Positions 42,341 to 50,237 of a stretch of 64,000 bases of DNA are shown in pieces. Origin of the DNA: Actinomycetes bacterium. GTDB lineage: Bacteria > Actinomycetota > Actinomycetes > Actinomycetales > Dermatophilaceae. Position numbers and translations under genes: made by a program. The notes beneath the pieces are model-generated. The model had not been told where the DNA came from. It searched no databases and worked only from the letters and a program-made list of their open reading frames with translations. Position 1 is the first letter of the stretch; every line of letters begins with the position of its first letter. The stretch spans positions 186,001 to 250,000 of the forward strand of contig JAEZWF010000033.1 in NCBI GenBank assembly GCA_023420415.1. The letters run 5' to 3'.

Positions 42341-42404
42341 CTCCCAAAGGGATGTTTGACAGTATGCCGCGCGCTCGCCATACTCCCAAACATGCCTTTG
42401 GGAG
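42341..42404. promoter_or_regulatory. Long inverted-repeat operator around the arsR-type promoter
   Basis: 18-bp arms (42341-42358 and 42387-42404) match at 17 of 18 positions. The left arm overlaps the -35 box and the right arm covers the start codon, so protein bound here would block both RNA polymerase and the start. The inner segment also has AGTATG (42361-42366) facing CATACT (42379-42384). The downstream ArsR-type protein is the natural candidate ligand. Confidence 0.7.
42356..42384 (+). promoter_or_regulatory. Near-consensus promoter of the ArsR/MFS operon (leaderless)
   Basis: TTGACA (42356-42361), 17-bp spacer, CATACT (42379-42384), then 7 nt to the ATG at 42392: a near-consensus sigma-A promoter whose transcript should start at or next to the start codon. 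The octamer GTATGCCG (42362-42369) opens the spacer. Confidence 0.7.
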
Positions 42405-43012
42405 ATGAGACCGAGCCGGAGAGGCTGCGGCGGCTGCGCGCGGTAGCCCACCCGGTGCGGCTGCGGATCCTGTCACTCCTCACGGGGTCGGCCATGTCGG
42501 CCGCCGAGGTCGCGCGCGAGCTCGGCATCACCCAGGCCAACGCGAGCTATCACCTGCGGCGGCTCGCCGACACGGGGCGCATCGACGTCGTCGGCACCGA
42601 GAAGGTCCGCGGCGGGGTCGCCAAGAAGTACCGCTACGCCAAGGAGACGGACACCGGTCCCGGCAGGGGTGGCACGGCGCAGCGGCTGCGGGCGGGCGCC
42701 GGCGACCCTGAGGCGCTCCAGCTCATCCTCGCCGCGACCGCCACCGAGCTGCAGCGGCGCGCGGCCCACCACCGCCCGCGCCCCGAGCTGGCCCGCGACA
42801 CCGTGTTCAGCGACCTCGAGACTTGGCTCGACCCGCAGACCTGGACCGAGGTGGTCGAGCTCGTCGAACGCGCCAGCACCCTGGCCCACGAGCGAGCCCA
42901 GCCCGCCCGCAGCGAAGGCACCGTGCCAGTGTCGTTCACGGCCATCCTCTTCGGCCTGGATGAGGACACCGAAGACCGCGAGGACCCCGAGAAGGCCGAG
43001 GGCCCCGCGTGA
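42392..43012 (+). CDS. ArsR-family (winged-helix) transcriptional regulator
   Basis: 206 residues. N-terminal winged helix: RLRAVAHPVRLRILSLLTG, AAEVARELGITQANASYHLRRLADTGRID, a YdfF/ArsR-like HTH. No conserved metal-binding Cys is present, so the signal is probably not a metal. The C-terminal 110 residues are helical and could bind a ligand. It shares an operon with the MFS exporter (GTGA overlap) and likely represses both through the palindrome at 42341-42404. The ATG at 42392 fits the leaderless promoter. Confidence 0.85.
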   Translation: MPLGDETEPERLRRLRAVAHPVRLRILSLLTGSAMSAAEVARELGITQANASYHLRRLADTGRIDVVGTEKVRGGVAKKYRYAKETDTGPGRGGTAQRLRAGAGDPEALQLILAATATELQRRAAHHRPRPELARDTVFSDLETWLDPQTWTEVVELVERASTLAHERAQPARSEGTVPVSFTAILFGLDEDTEDREDPEKAEGPA

Positions 43013-44274
43013 GGCTCACCGACTCGTGGGAGGCGTTGCGGGAGAAGAACTTCCGCTGGCTCTTCATCGCCCGCACCATCTCGCTGTCGGGAGCCTCCAT
43101 GGCCCCGGTGGCCTTCGCGTTCGCGGTGCTCGACGTGGGTGGGACGGCCAAGGCCCTGGGCCTGGTGCTGGCCGGGCGCACCACCGCACTCGTCGTGTTC
43201 CTGCTCGTCAGCGGCATCGTGTCCGACCGCTTCCCCCGCAGGCTGGTGCTCATCGCGTCGCATGCGGTGACGGCCCTGACCCAGGGGCTGGTCGCCTGGT
43301 TGGTCATCTCGGGCAACGCCACGGTGGCCTCGGTGTTCGTGCTCGAGTGCCTCAACGGAGCGGTGTCGGCCTTCACGATGCCCGCGCTGCAGGGAGTCGT
43401 CGCCCAGGTCGTGCCACGGCGCCTGCTCCAACAGGCCAACGCGCTGATGTCGTTCGCCCGCAACGGAACCCTGGTGGTCGGACCCGCCGTGGCCGGCGTC
43501 GTGGTTGCAGGCCCCGGAGCGGGGTGGGCACTCGCCGTCAATGCCCTCGCGTATGCCGGCGCAGCGCTCGCGCTGACCCGCCTCGTCATCCCGCCGATCG
43601 CCCGGACCGCCTCCTCGATGGTGCGCGACCTCCGCGACGGCTGGGCCGAGTTCACGCGCTACCAGTGGCTGTGGGTCATCGTGGTCGCCTTCGGGTTCCT
43701 CAACGCGATCCACATGGGCGTGTGGATGGTGCTGGGCCCCTTCGTGGCCAAACAGCACCCGGACACCCTCGGCGAGCGCGGCTGGGGACTGGTCCTCGCC
43801 GCGGAGGCAGCGGGCGCGATCCTCATGACCCTCGTGCTGATGCGCGGACAGCTTCGGCACCCGCTGCGGGCCGGGATGGCGGGCGTCAGCCTCATCGCGG
43901 TCCCGCTGGTGCTGCTGGGCCTTGCGCCCACGGTCGTGCTGCTGGTGCCTGCCGCGTTCGTCGCGGGTGCTGGCATCGAGGTGTTCGGCACCGGCTGGAA
44001 CGTCTCGCTGATGGAGAACGTCCCGCCCCAGGCCATGTCGCGGGTGGTGTCCTACGACATGCTCGGGTCCTACATCGCCATCCCCGTCGGCACCACCGTG
44101 TTCGGCGCGTTGTCGACTGTGTCGGACCCGCGCTGGCTGGCCGGGGTGGCGGGCGTCGGCTACCTGGTGATCTGCCTGGCGACGCTTGCCCTACCGAGTG
44201 TCTGGCGTCTCGAGCGGGTTGCGGCCGGCGGGCCGGTGGACCGGTCAGCCGAGCAGGCGGCGCAGGGCAGCTGA
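43009..44274 (+). CDS. MFS transporter (EntS/multidrug-type)
   Basis: 421 residues, 12 predicted helices. The first helix ARTISLSGASMAPVAFAFAVLD, then VSGIVSDRFPRRLVLIASH (motif A) and ARNGTLVVGPAVAGVVVAG (motif C-like) point to the DHA3/EntS exporter group, which includes enterobactin and macrolide exporters. It is presumably induced by its transported compound through the ArsR gene. GTG start at 43009. Its last 30 nt overlap the convergent YqeY gene. Confidence 0.88.
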   Translation: MRLTDSWEALREKNFRWLFIARTISLSGASMAPVAFAFAVLDVGGTAKALGLVLAGRTTALVVFLLVSGIVSDRFPRRLVLIASHAVTALTQGLVAWLVISGNATVASVFVLECLNGAVSAFTMPALQGVVAQVVPRRLLQQANALMSFARNGTLVVGPAVAGVVVAGPGAGWALAVNALAYAGAALALTRLVIPPIARTASSMVRDLRDGWAEFTRYQWLWVIVVAFGFLNAIHMGVWMVLGPFVAKQHPDTLGERGWGLVLAAEAAGAILMTLVLMRGQLRHPLRAGMAGVSLIAVPLVLLGLAPTVVLLVPAAFVAGAGIEVFGTGWNVSLMENVPPQAMSRVVSYDMLGSYIAIPVGTTVFGALSTVSDPRWLAGVAGVGYLVICLATLALPSVWRLERVAAGGPVDRSAEQAAQGS

Positions 44275-44622
44275 CTCCGCCCGCAGGCGTTCGGCGGCCT
44301 CGGGCTGGCCGGCGAGGGTGAGCTCGTCGGCAGCCGCGTCGCGTTCGCGCACCTCCTCGGTGACGATGGCGACCCGGTCGTCCTCGGTGAGCTCGCGCCG
44401 AGCGGTCTCGGCGGCGCCGACGCCGACCGCCCCCGCGATCGGCCCGGACCCGGCCCGGGTGTCCAGCTCGGGAGTCGGTACGGCCTCGGCGTTGGAGATG
44501 GCCGCCATGGCGGAACGGATCGCGCTGACCGCAGCCGTCTCCCGGGACCGCATGGCGGGCACGAGGGCAGCGCGCAGCCGCTCGGCGATCGAGGTCGCCG
44601 CGCCCCTGCCCTCGGTGGTCAT
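44245..44622 (-). CDS. GatB/YqeY domain protein
   Basis: 125 residues matching the YqeY family: IAERLRAALVPAMRSRETAAVSAIRSAMAAI and the C-terminal QPEAAERLRAESAALRRLL. YqeY is related to the tail domain of GatB but acts as a free-standing protein of unclear role in tRNA-dependent amidation. The ATG at 44622 fits the family start. It overlaps the convergent MFS gene by 30 nt and lies 7 bp after the antiporter stop on the same strand. Confidence 0.82.
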   Translation of the reverse strand: MTTEGRGAATSIAERLRAALVPAMRSRETAAVSAIRSAMAAISNAEAVPTPELDTRAGSGPIAGAVGVGAAETARRELTEDDRVAIVTEEVRERDAAADELTLAGQPEAAERLRAESAALRRLLG

Positions 44623-44629
44623 GACTCGA

Positions 44630-45952
44630 TCATCGCGCACGCGCGCCGGTCGCGGCGCGCCTTTTGTCCAGCCAGCCCATGACGGGAGTTGCCGTGACCC
44701 CGTGGACGAAGACGCTGAGCACCACCGTGAAGGCGACCGTCGACCAGAGCCACCGGGCCTCGGGGAAGTCCGCCTTTCCGAGGGCGTAGGACAGGTAGTA
44801 GAGCGACCCGATGCCGCGCACCCCGAAGAACGCGGTCGCCAGCCGCTCGCGCGGTCCGAGGCCGCCAGGCTCGCCCCGGGGACGCGGGGCGATGCTGAGA
44901 CCGACCATCCCGAACACCGGACGGAAGACGAAGACCAGCGCCAGCCCGACCACGACCCCCCGCCAGTCGAGGTTGGCGAGCAGTCCGTTGGTGAGCTCGA
45001 CGCCGAGCAGCAGCAGCACCAGGAGGGTGAAGAGCCGCTCCAGCCGCTCGACCACCTCGTGCATCGAACGCTGGTAGTCGTGGTGTCGCTCGGCGGCGCG
45101 CACGGTCATGGCGCACGTGAAGACCGCCAGGAAGCCATAGCCACCCGCGACCTCCCCCACGCCGTATGCCGTGAGCAGGGCGGCGAGCGCGAGCAGCGGT
45201 TCGTTCTGCTCGGCCAGCCGCAGCGAGGTCGAGCGGGAACGGAACGCCACCTTGCCCAGCACCCAGCCCACCACCAGACCGGCCAGCACCCCGATGGCGA
45301 CTTTGCCGATGAGGTACCACGTGACCCACTTCAGCCCCCAGTCCGCGAAGGTGCCGGCGCTCGCGAGGAGGATCGCGGCATACACGAAGGGGAAGGCGAG
45401 TCCGTCGTTGAGCCCCGCCTCCGAGGTGAGGGCGAAGCGCACCTCGTCGTCCTCGTCGACCTCGTCGGCGTCGAGGCCGTTGTTCTCCAGGTCGGCGGGG
45501 CCGCCGACCTGGACGTCGGACGCGAGCACCGGGTCGGTGGGGGACAGGACCGCGCCGAGCAGGAGCGCGGCGGCCGGGGCGATGCCGAGCACCCACCAGC
45601 CGAGCAGCGCCACCCCGCCGATGCACAGCGGCATCGTGATGGCGAGCAGCCGCCACGTGGGTGACCAGGCCCGCCACGAAGCGCGGCTGCGCAGCAGCAG
45701 GGGACGGTCGAGGGCGAGGCCGACACCCATGAGGGCGATGAGGACGGTGAGCTCGGTGAGGTGCTCGACGACCTTGCCGCCCTCGACCGGGTCGAGCGGT
45801 ATGCCGTCGACGAGCGGGGTCAGGCCCAGCACCATGCCGATCGCGACGAGCACGATCGGCGGCGACAGGGCGACCCTCCCGAGCACTCGGGGCAGGGCGA
45901 CGGCAAGGAGCAGGCACAGGCCTGCGACGAGGAAGATGGCATCAGACTGCAT
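44630..45952 (-). CDS. Cation/proton antiporter (CPA1/NhaP type)
   Basis: 440 residues and about 13 membrane helices. LVAIGMVLGL, LLLGAVLSPTDPVLASDVQVG and FALTSEAGLNDGLAFPFVY contain the TDP unwound helix and the S-E-A-G-L-N-D-G motif with the ion-binding Asp of NhaP-type exchangers. A hydrophilic insert (NNGLDADEVDEDDE) sits in the loop between them. It should exchange Na+ or K+ for protons. Monocistronic, or with yqeY downstream. Confidence 0.9.
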   Translation of the reverse strand: MQSDAIFLVAGLCLLLAVALPRVLGRVALSPPIVLVAIGMVLGLTPLVDGIPLDPVEGGKVVEHLTELTVLIALMGVGLALDRPLLLRSRASWRAWSPTWRLLAITMPLCIGGVALLGWWVLGIAPAAALLLGAVLSPTDPVLASDVQVGGPADLENNGLDADEVDEDDEVRFALTSEAGLNDGLAFPFVYAAILLASAGTFADWGLKWVTWYLIGKVAIGVLAGLVVGWVLGKVAFRSRSTSLRLAEQNEPLLALAALLTAYGVGEVAGGYGFLAVFTCAMTVRAAERHHDYQRSMHEVVERLERLFTLLVLLLLGVELTNGLLANLDWRGVVVGLALVFVFRPVFGMVGLSIAPRPRGEPGGLGPRERLATAFFGVRGIGSLYYLSYALGKADFPEARWLWSTVAFTVVLSVFVHGVTATPVMGWLDKRRAATGARAR

Positions 45953-46008
45953 GGCCTCGCCACGCTAACAACGGGCGGTCGGCGCAGCGAGGCGAGCAGT
46001 GCGGCCGT

Positions 46009-48297
46009 TCAGGATGTGGGCTGGAATCGCCTGAGTCGCAACGAGTTCGTCACGACGAAGACCGACGACAGGGCCATCGCGGCGCCGGCGAGCATGGGGC
46101 TGAGGAGGCCGGACGCGGCGAGCGGGATCGCGGCCACGTTGTAGGCGAACGCCCAGAACAGGTTGCCCTTGATGGTGCCGAGGGTGCGCCGGGCGAGCCT
46201 GATCGCGTCGGGTGCGGCGCGCAGGTCGCCACGCACGAGCGTCAGGTCGCTGGCCTCCTTGGCGACGTCGGTGCCGGTGCCCATGGCCAGACCGAGGTCG
46301 GCCTGGGCGAGGGCGGCCGCGTCGTTGACACCGTCGCCGACCATCGCCACGACCTTGCCGTCGCGCTGGAGCCGCGTGACGACGTCGGCCTTGTCCTGGG
46401 GCATGACCTCGGCCACGACCTCGTCGATGCCCACCTGGGCGGCTACGGTGCGGGCGGCTGCCTCGTTGTCGCCGGTGAGCATGACGGGGGCGAGCCCGAG
46501 GGCGCGCAGCTCGCGGATCGCCTGTGCCGACGTGGGTTTCACCGTGTCGGAGACGACGATGACACCGCGGGGTATGCCGTCCCACGCCACCGCGACCGCG
46601 GTCGCCCCACGCTGCTGGGCGGCGTCGAGGGCCTCGGCCAGCTCGGCGGGCAGGTGGACCGACCAGTCGGCGAGCAGCCGGGGTCGGCCGACGACCACGG
46701 CGCGACCGCCGACGACACCGTGGACGCCCAGACCGTCGTCGCTGACGAAGTCCTGGACCGGCTCGAGCTCACGCGTGGCACGGGCCGCGCGGGTGATGGC
46801 TGCGGCGATGGGGTGGGCTGACCCGGACTCGACGGCCCCCGCGACGGCGAGCACCTCGTCGGCTGACTGGCCTTGGGCAGCAACGACATCGGCGACCGTC
46901 ATCTCGCCGGTGGTGATGGTGCCGGTCTTGTCGAGCACGACCGTGTCGACGGTGCGGGTCGACTCCAGCACCTCCGGGCCGCGGATGAGCAGACCGAGCT
47001 GGGCGCCACGCCCGGTGCCGACCATGAGCGCGGTCGGCGTCGCGAGCCCGAGCGCGCAGGGGCAGGCGATGATGAGGACGGCGACGGCGGCCGTGAAGGC
47101 GGCAGTCCAGCCCGCGCCCGTGCCCGCCCAGAAGCCGAGCGTCGCGGCGGCCAGGACCAGCACGACCGGCACGAAGATGCCGCTGATGCGGTCGGCCAGC
47201 CGCTGCACCTGGGCCTTGCCGTTCTGGGCGTCCTCGACGAGCCGGGCCATCTGCGCCAGCTGGGTGTCGGCGCCGACCCGCGTGGCTCGCACGACGATGC
47301 GTCCGCCGGCGTTGACGGTGGCACCGATGACGTCGTCGCCGGCGCGCACCTCCACGGGCACGGACTCACCGGTGACCATCGAGGCGTCGACGGCTGACGA
47401 GCCGGACTCGACGACCCCGTCGGTGGCGATCTTCTCGCCGGGACGCACGACGAACCGCGTGTCCACGGTGAGCTGGTCGACCGGCACGCGCTCCTCGACC
47501 TCACGGCCCTCCGGCCCGGCCCGCAGCACCGATGCCTCGCTGGCGCCCATCTCCAGGAGCGCCCGCAGTGCCGCGCCGGCCGTGCGCTTGGCGCGCTTCT
47601 CGGCATACCGGCCGGCGAGGATGAACGTCGTCACGCCCGCCGCAGCCTCGAGGTAGATGTTGCCCGCACCGTCGGTGCGCTCCAACGCGATCCGGAACGG
47701 GTGGGTCATGCCGGGCTCGCCCGCGGTGCCGAAGAACAGCGCATAGACCGACCACCCGAATGCCGCGAGGGTGCCGATTGACACGAGCGTGTCCATCGTC
47801 GCCTGGCCGTGCCGCAGGTTGACCCACGCGGCGCGGTGGAACGGCCAGGCGCCCCACACCACGACGGGTGCGGCGAGCACGAGCGAGAGCCACTGCCAGT
47901 AGCGGAACTGCCAGGCCGGCACCATGGCGAGCGCGATGACGGGCAGGGACAACAGCGCCGACACGACCAACCGGTCGCGGAGCGACTTGAGCGGATCCTC
48001 CTCTGCGGCAGCGGAATCCGGTGAGGCAGCCGTGCTCCCCGGCGCGGGTTTCGGCTGGGGAACGGTCGCGGTGTATCCGGTCTGCTCGACGGTGGCGACC
48101 AGGTCGTCCTCGGTGAGGTCGCCGGCATACGTGACCTTGGCCTTCTCGGTCGCGTAGTTGACGCTGGCCGTGACGCCGTCAAGCTTGTTGAGCTTCTTCT
48201 CCACGCGGGCCGCGCAGGAGGCGCAGGTCATGCCGCCGATGACGAGCTCGACCTCACGCGGGGTGGCGTCGGGCTGGGTGCTCGTGTCAGTGGCCAT
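46009..48297 (-). CDS. copA: Copper-exporting P1B-type ATPase
   Basis: 762 residues. One N-terminal heavy-metal domain (GMTCASC, C25/C28), an acidic Pro-rich linker, about eight membrane helices with the CPC metal site (ACPCALGLATP, C412/C414), the phosphorylation site DKTGT (D456), an HP motif in SAHPIAAAI and the hinge VGDGVNDAAALAQADLG. C-terminal NSLRLRRFQPTS includes the conserved N in helix 7. These mark a Cu(I) exporter. Last gene of csoR-copZ-(His/Met-rich)-copA; its start overlaps the upstream gene by 11 nt. Confidence 0.95.
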   Translation of the reverse strand: MATDTSTQPDATPREVELVIGGMTCASCAARVEKKLNKLDGVTASVNYATEKAKVTYAGDLTEDDLVATVEQTGYTATVPQPKPAPGSTAASPDSAAAEEDPLKSLRDRLVVSALLSLPVIALAMVPAWQFRYWQWLSLVLAAPVVVWGAWPFHRAAWVNLRHGQATMDTLVSIGTLAAFGWSVYALFFGTAGEPGMTHPFRIALERTDGAGNIYLEAAAGVTTFILAGRYAEKRAKRTAGAALRALLEMGASEASVLRAGPEGREVEERVPVDQLTVDTRFVVRPGEKIATDGVVESGSSAVDASMVTGESVPVEVRAGDDVIGATVNAGGRIVVRATRVGADTQLAQMARLVEDAQNGKAQVQRLADRISGIFVPVVLVLAAATLGFWAGTGAGWTAAFTAAVAVLIIACPCALGLATPTALMVGTGRGAQLGLLIRGPEVLESTRTVDTVVLDKTGTITTGEMTVADVVAAQGQSADEVLAVAGAVESGSAHPIAAAITRAARATRELEPVQDFVSDDGLGVHGVVGGRAVVVGRPRLLADWSVHLPAELAEALDAAQQRGATAVAVAWDGIPRGVIVVSDTVKPTSAQAIRELRALGLAPVMLTGDNEAAARTVAAQVGIDEVVAEVMPQDKADVVTRLQRDGKVVAMVGDGVNDAAALAQADLGLAMGTGTDVAKEASDLTLVRGDLRAAPDAIRLARRTLGTIKGNLFWAFAYNVAAIPLAASGLLSPMLAGAAMALSSVFVVTNSLRLRRFQPTS

Positions 48298-49264
48298 GGC
48301 TGGCGGCCTCCTTCCCTGCGGTCACGGTGAACTCGGCGGTGCGCACCACGCCCTCGTGCTTGAAGTCGAGGTAGAGCCGGTAGGTGCCGGCGCTGGGTGC
48401 CTGGGTGTGGAAGACGACCTGCGGCCCGGGCTGGGTGCGTCCGTCGCCGGGCTCGCCGTCGGGGTGCACGTGCAGATAGGCGAGGTCGCCCTGGCGCAGT
48501 GCCACGAGGTGCCCGTATGCCGCGAGGTAGGGCTGCAGGTCAGTCACCGGGGTGCCGTCCCTGCTCACCGACAGCGTCAGCTTGGAGTCCTTGCCCGGAG
48601 CGAGCGAGCCGTCGAGGGTGACGGTGTAGCCGTCGACCTGCGCGGTCGTGCTCGGCTTCGGAAGTGGTTGTGGTGCAAAGGATCCCTCCACCAGGGCATC
48701 GGCGCCGAGGGTCACCGGATCGATTTCACCGGCCGGGTCGAAGTCGGCGAAGAACCGCCACGCGCCCGGCGTGAGGTCGAGCTTCGTCGACCACGTGCCC
48801 TCGGCGTCGCGGGTCGGGTGGACGTGCTGGAACCCCGACAGGTCGCGGCGCACCGCGATGAGGTGCAGCTCCTTGTCGTGCGAGGGCGTGTATGCCGTGA
48901 CGGGCTTTGCGTCCGCGTCAAGCACGCGGAACGAGACCGTGACGGCCTTGCCCGCTTGCGGCTCCGGGTGGTCGAGCACGAGCCGCAGCCCCGACTCGGC
49001 CACCTGGAGTCCTGCGGGGAGCTCTGCGGCGCCGGCTGCGGCGGGGGCCTGCGACCCGTGCGAGTCACCATGACCCTCAGCCGCCGATGTCGCGGAGCCG
49101 CTCGGCTCGGTCATCCCATGACCGGCCATCTGCTCACCGGCGCCCTTCTCCGTCGGGTCACCACCCGGCATACCCGGGCTCGCGACCCGGCCCACGCCGA
49201 AGGCGGCGACGAACACGACAGCCACGCCAGCGGCGAAGAGTGCCAGGCGCGTGCCGGTGTTCAC
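48287..49264 (-). CDS. His/Met-rich membrane-anchored protein of the copper operon
   Basis: 325 residues. One N-terminal helix (about 7-28), then a low-complexity stretch (about 30-75) rich in Met, His and Gly (MPGGD, EQMAGHGM, EGHGDSHG), and two beta-rich domains: about 80-185 (LVLDHPEPQAGKAVTVSFRVLD, LHLIAVRRDLSGFQHVHP) and about 200-315 (a second HVHPDGEPG copy), ending ASHGH. The internal repeat of an H-x-H-P motif in each domain suggests two metal sites. It probably binds copper outside the membrane and passes it on or sequesters it; this is inference from position between copZ and copA. GTG start overlaps the copZ stop. Confidence 0.75.
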   Translation of the reverse strand: MNTGTRLALFAAGVAVVFVAAFGVGRVASPGMPGGDPTEKGAGEQMAGHGMTEPSGSATSAAEGHGDSHGSQAPAAAGAAELPAGLQVAESGLRLVLDHPEPQAGKAVTVSFRVLDADAKPVTAYTPSHDKELHLIAVRRDLSGFQHVHPTRDAEGTWSTKLDLTPGAWRFFADFDPAGEIDPVTLGADALVEGSFAPQPLPKPSTTAQVDGYTVTLDGSLAPGKDSKLTLSVSRDGTPVTDLQPYLAAYGHLVALRQGDLAYLHVHPDGEPGDGRTQPGPQVVFHTQAPSAGTYRLYLDFKHEGVVRTAEFTVTAGKEAASHGH

Positions 49265-49479
49265 TGGGCCAGGCTGTAGTTGCCCGCCTCGTCGAGCGCG
49301 GCGGACACCTCAGCCGGGGTCAGCTCGTGGTCGGCCTCGACCGTCACGGCGGACGTGCCGCCGGCGACCAGGTCGACCTTGACGTCGGACACTCCGGCCA
49401 CGGCCTTGAGCTCCTCGGTCACCGCGCTGGCGCAGTGGCCGCAGGTCATGCCGTCGACGTCGAAGGTCTGGGTGCTCAT
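49261..49479 (-). CDS. copZ: Copper chaperone (heavy-metal-associated domain)
   Basis: 72 residues forming a single HMA domain: DVDGMTCGHCASAV with C13 and C16 as Cu(I) ligands, and the typical VKVDLVAGG and LDEAG segments. It carries Cu(I) in the cytosol to CopA and to CsoR. AAGGAG ribosome site 8 nt before the ATG; 40 bp after csoR and coupled to the next gene by 4 nt. Confidence 0.93.
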   Translation of the reverse strand: MSTQTFDVDGMTCGHCASAVTEELKAVAGVSDVKVDLVAGGTSAVTVEADHELTPAEVSAALDEAGNYSLAQ

Positions 49480-49519
49480 GGCGAATCTCCTTGTGGTGTG
49501 GGGGGTTTGGGGGAGCAGC

Positions 49520-49822
49520 TCAGGATCGGACGAGCCGCGCGATGGCGTCGGACGCCTCGCGCACCTTGTCCTGCGCCTCGGGGCCGCCCTTGCGCGCGGC
49601 GTCGACGACGCAGTGCTCGAGGTGCTCCTCGAGCAGCTCGAGCGAGAAGGACTGCAACGCCTTGGTCGACGCGGACACCTGGGTGAGGATGTCGATGCAG
49701 TACTTGTCCTCCTCGACCATGCGCTGCAGGCCGCGGATCTGCCCCTCGATGCGACGCAGCCGCTTGAGGTGGCTCTCCTTCATCGGCGTGTAGCCGTGGG
49801 TCGGGTGTTCCGTGCTGTCCAT
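49520..49822 (-). CDS. csoR: Copper-sensing repressor CsoR
   Basis: 100 residues, all-helical CsoR/RcnR family: HLKRLRRIEGQIRGLQRM at the start, and the Cu(I) triad C42, H67 and C71 with the canonical x-(24)-(3) spacing (YCIDIL ... EEHLEHC). It represses the cop operon and is released by Cu(I). The ATG at 49822 is preferred to that at 49834 because it lies 7 nt after a -10 box and leaves the operator outside the gene; the longer start would put four extra codons inside the -10 box. Confidence 0.93.
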   Translation of the reverse strand: MDSTEHPTHGYTPMKESHLKRLRRIEGQIRGLQRMVEEDKYCIDILTQVSASTKALQSFSLELLEEHLEHCVVDAARKGGPEAQDKVREASDAIARLVRS

Positions 49823-49829
49823 GACAGAC

Positions 49830-49857
49830 ACCATACCCCCCTACGGTATCCAGTCAA
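49830..49857 (-). promoter_or_regulatory. cop operon promoter with CsoR operator between the boxes
   Basis: On the minus strand TTGACT (49852-49857), 16-bp spacer, TATGGT (49830-49835), then 7 nt to the csoR ATG. The inverted repeat ATACC-N7-GGTAT with its run of C/G (49833-49849) fits the known CsoR operator pattern and covers the spacer and -10 box, so repression by occlusion is expected. Confidence 0.75.
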
Positions 49858-49872
49858 GCCCCCGGACACGAC

Positions 49873-49937
49873 AAACCCCTCGTTGCTCGGCATACGTCGG
49901 GCTGTCAAACCGAGGTATGCCGCGCAACGAGGGGTTT
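49873..49937. terminator. Long hairpin carrying two inverted octamers, after catC
   Basis: A stem of 14 bp (49873-49886 with 49924-49937), one mismatch, then 8 bp made of the octamers CGGCATAC (49888-49895) and GTATGCCG (49915-49922), with a 19-nt loop. 22 of 23 positions pair. The outer arm is A-rich on one side and T-rich on the other, so it can act as a terminator in either direction, chiefly for the cat operon that ends at 49951. Confidence 0.8.
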
Positions 49938-49950
49938 GCTGCGGCGCGGG

Positions 49951-50232
49951 CTAGTCGTGGATGTCGCTGGGGTGGTGCGCCAAGGGGGTGACGTGGATCC
50001 GCATGTGGGGGAAGAGGGGCAGGCCCGAGAGGAGCTCGTGCAGCTCGTCGTTCGAGCCGACGTCGAAGATCGAGACGTTGGCGTACTCGCCGGCGATCCG
50101 CCACAGGTGCGGCCAGCGGCCGTCGCGTTGCAGCTCCTGGCTGTAGGCCTTCTCCTTGGCGAGCAGGGCATCCCGCTCGCCCGGGTCGAGGTCCGCCGGC
50201 AGCTGCACGTCCATGCGGACGTGGAACAGCAT
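49951..50232 (-). CDS. catC: Muconolactone delta-isomerase
   Basis: 93 residues: MLFHVRMDVQLP at the start, EKAYSQELQRDGRWPHLWRIAGEYANVSIFDV and LPLFPHMRIHVTPLAHHPSD at the end, the pattern of CatC. It converts muconolactone to 3-oxoadipate enol-lactone and is a homodecamer in the family. Third gene of catB-catA-catC, 5 bp after catA. Confidence 0.95.
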   Translation of the reverse strand: MLFHVRMDVQLPADLDPGERDALLAKEKAYSQELQRDGRWPHLWRIAGEYANVSIFDVGSNDELHELLSGLPLFPHMRIHVTPLAHHPSDIHD

Positions 50233-50237
50233 GGGGC

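Noticed and set aside
49834..49834. Earlier ATG of csoR at 49834
   Set aside because: It would lie inside the -10 box and operator and adds four codons without family similarity; the ATG at 49822 has leaderless spacing.
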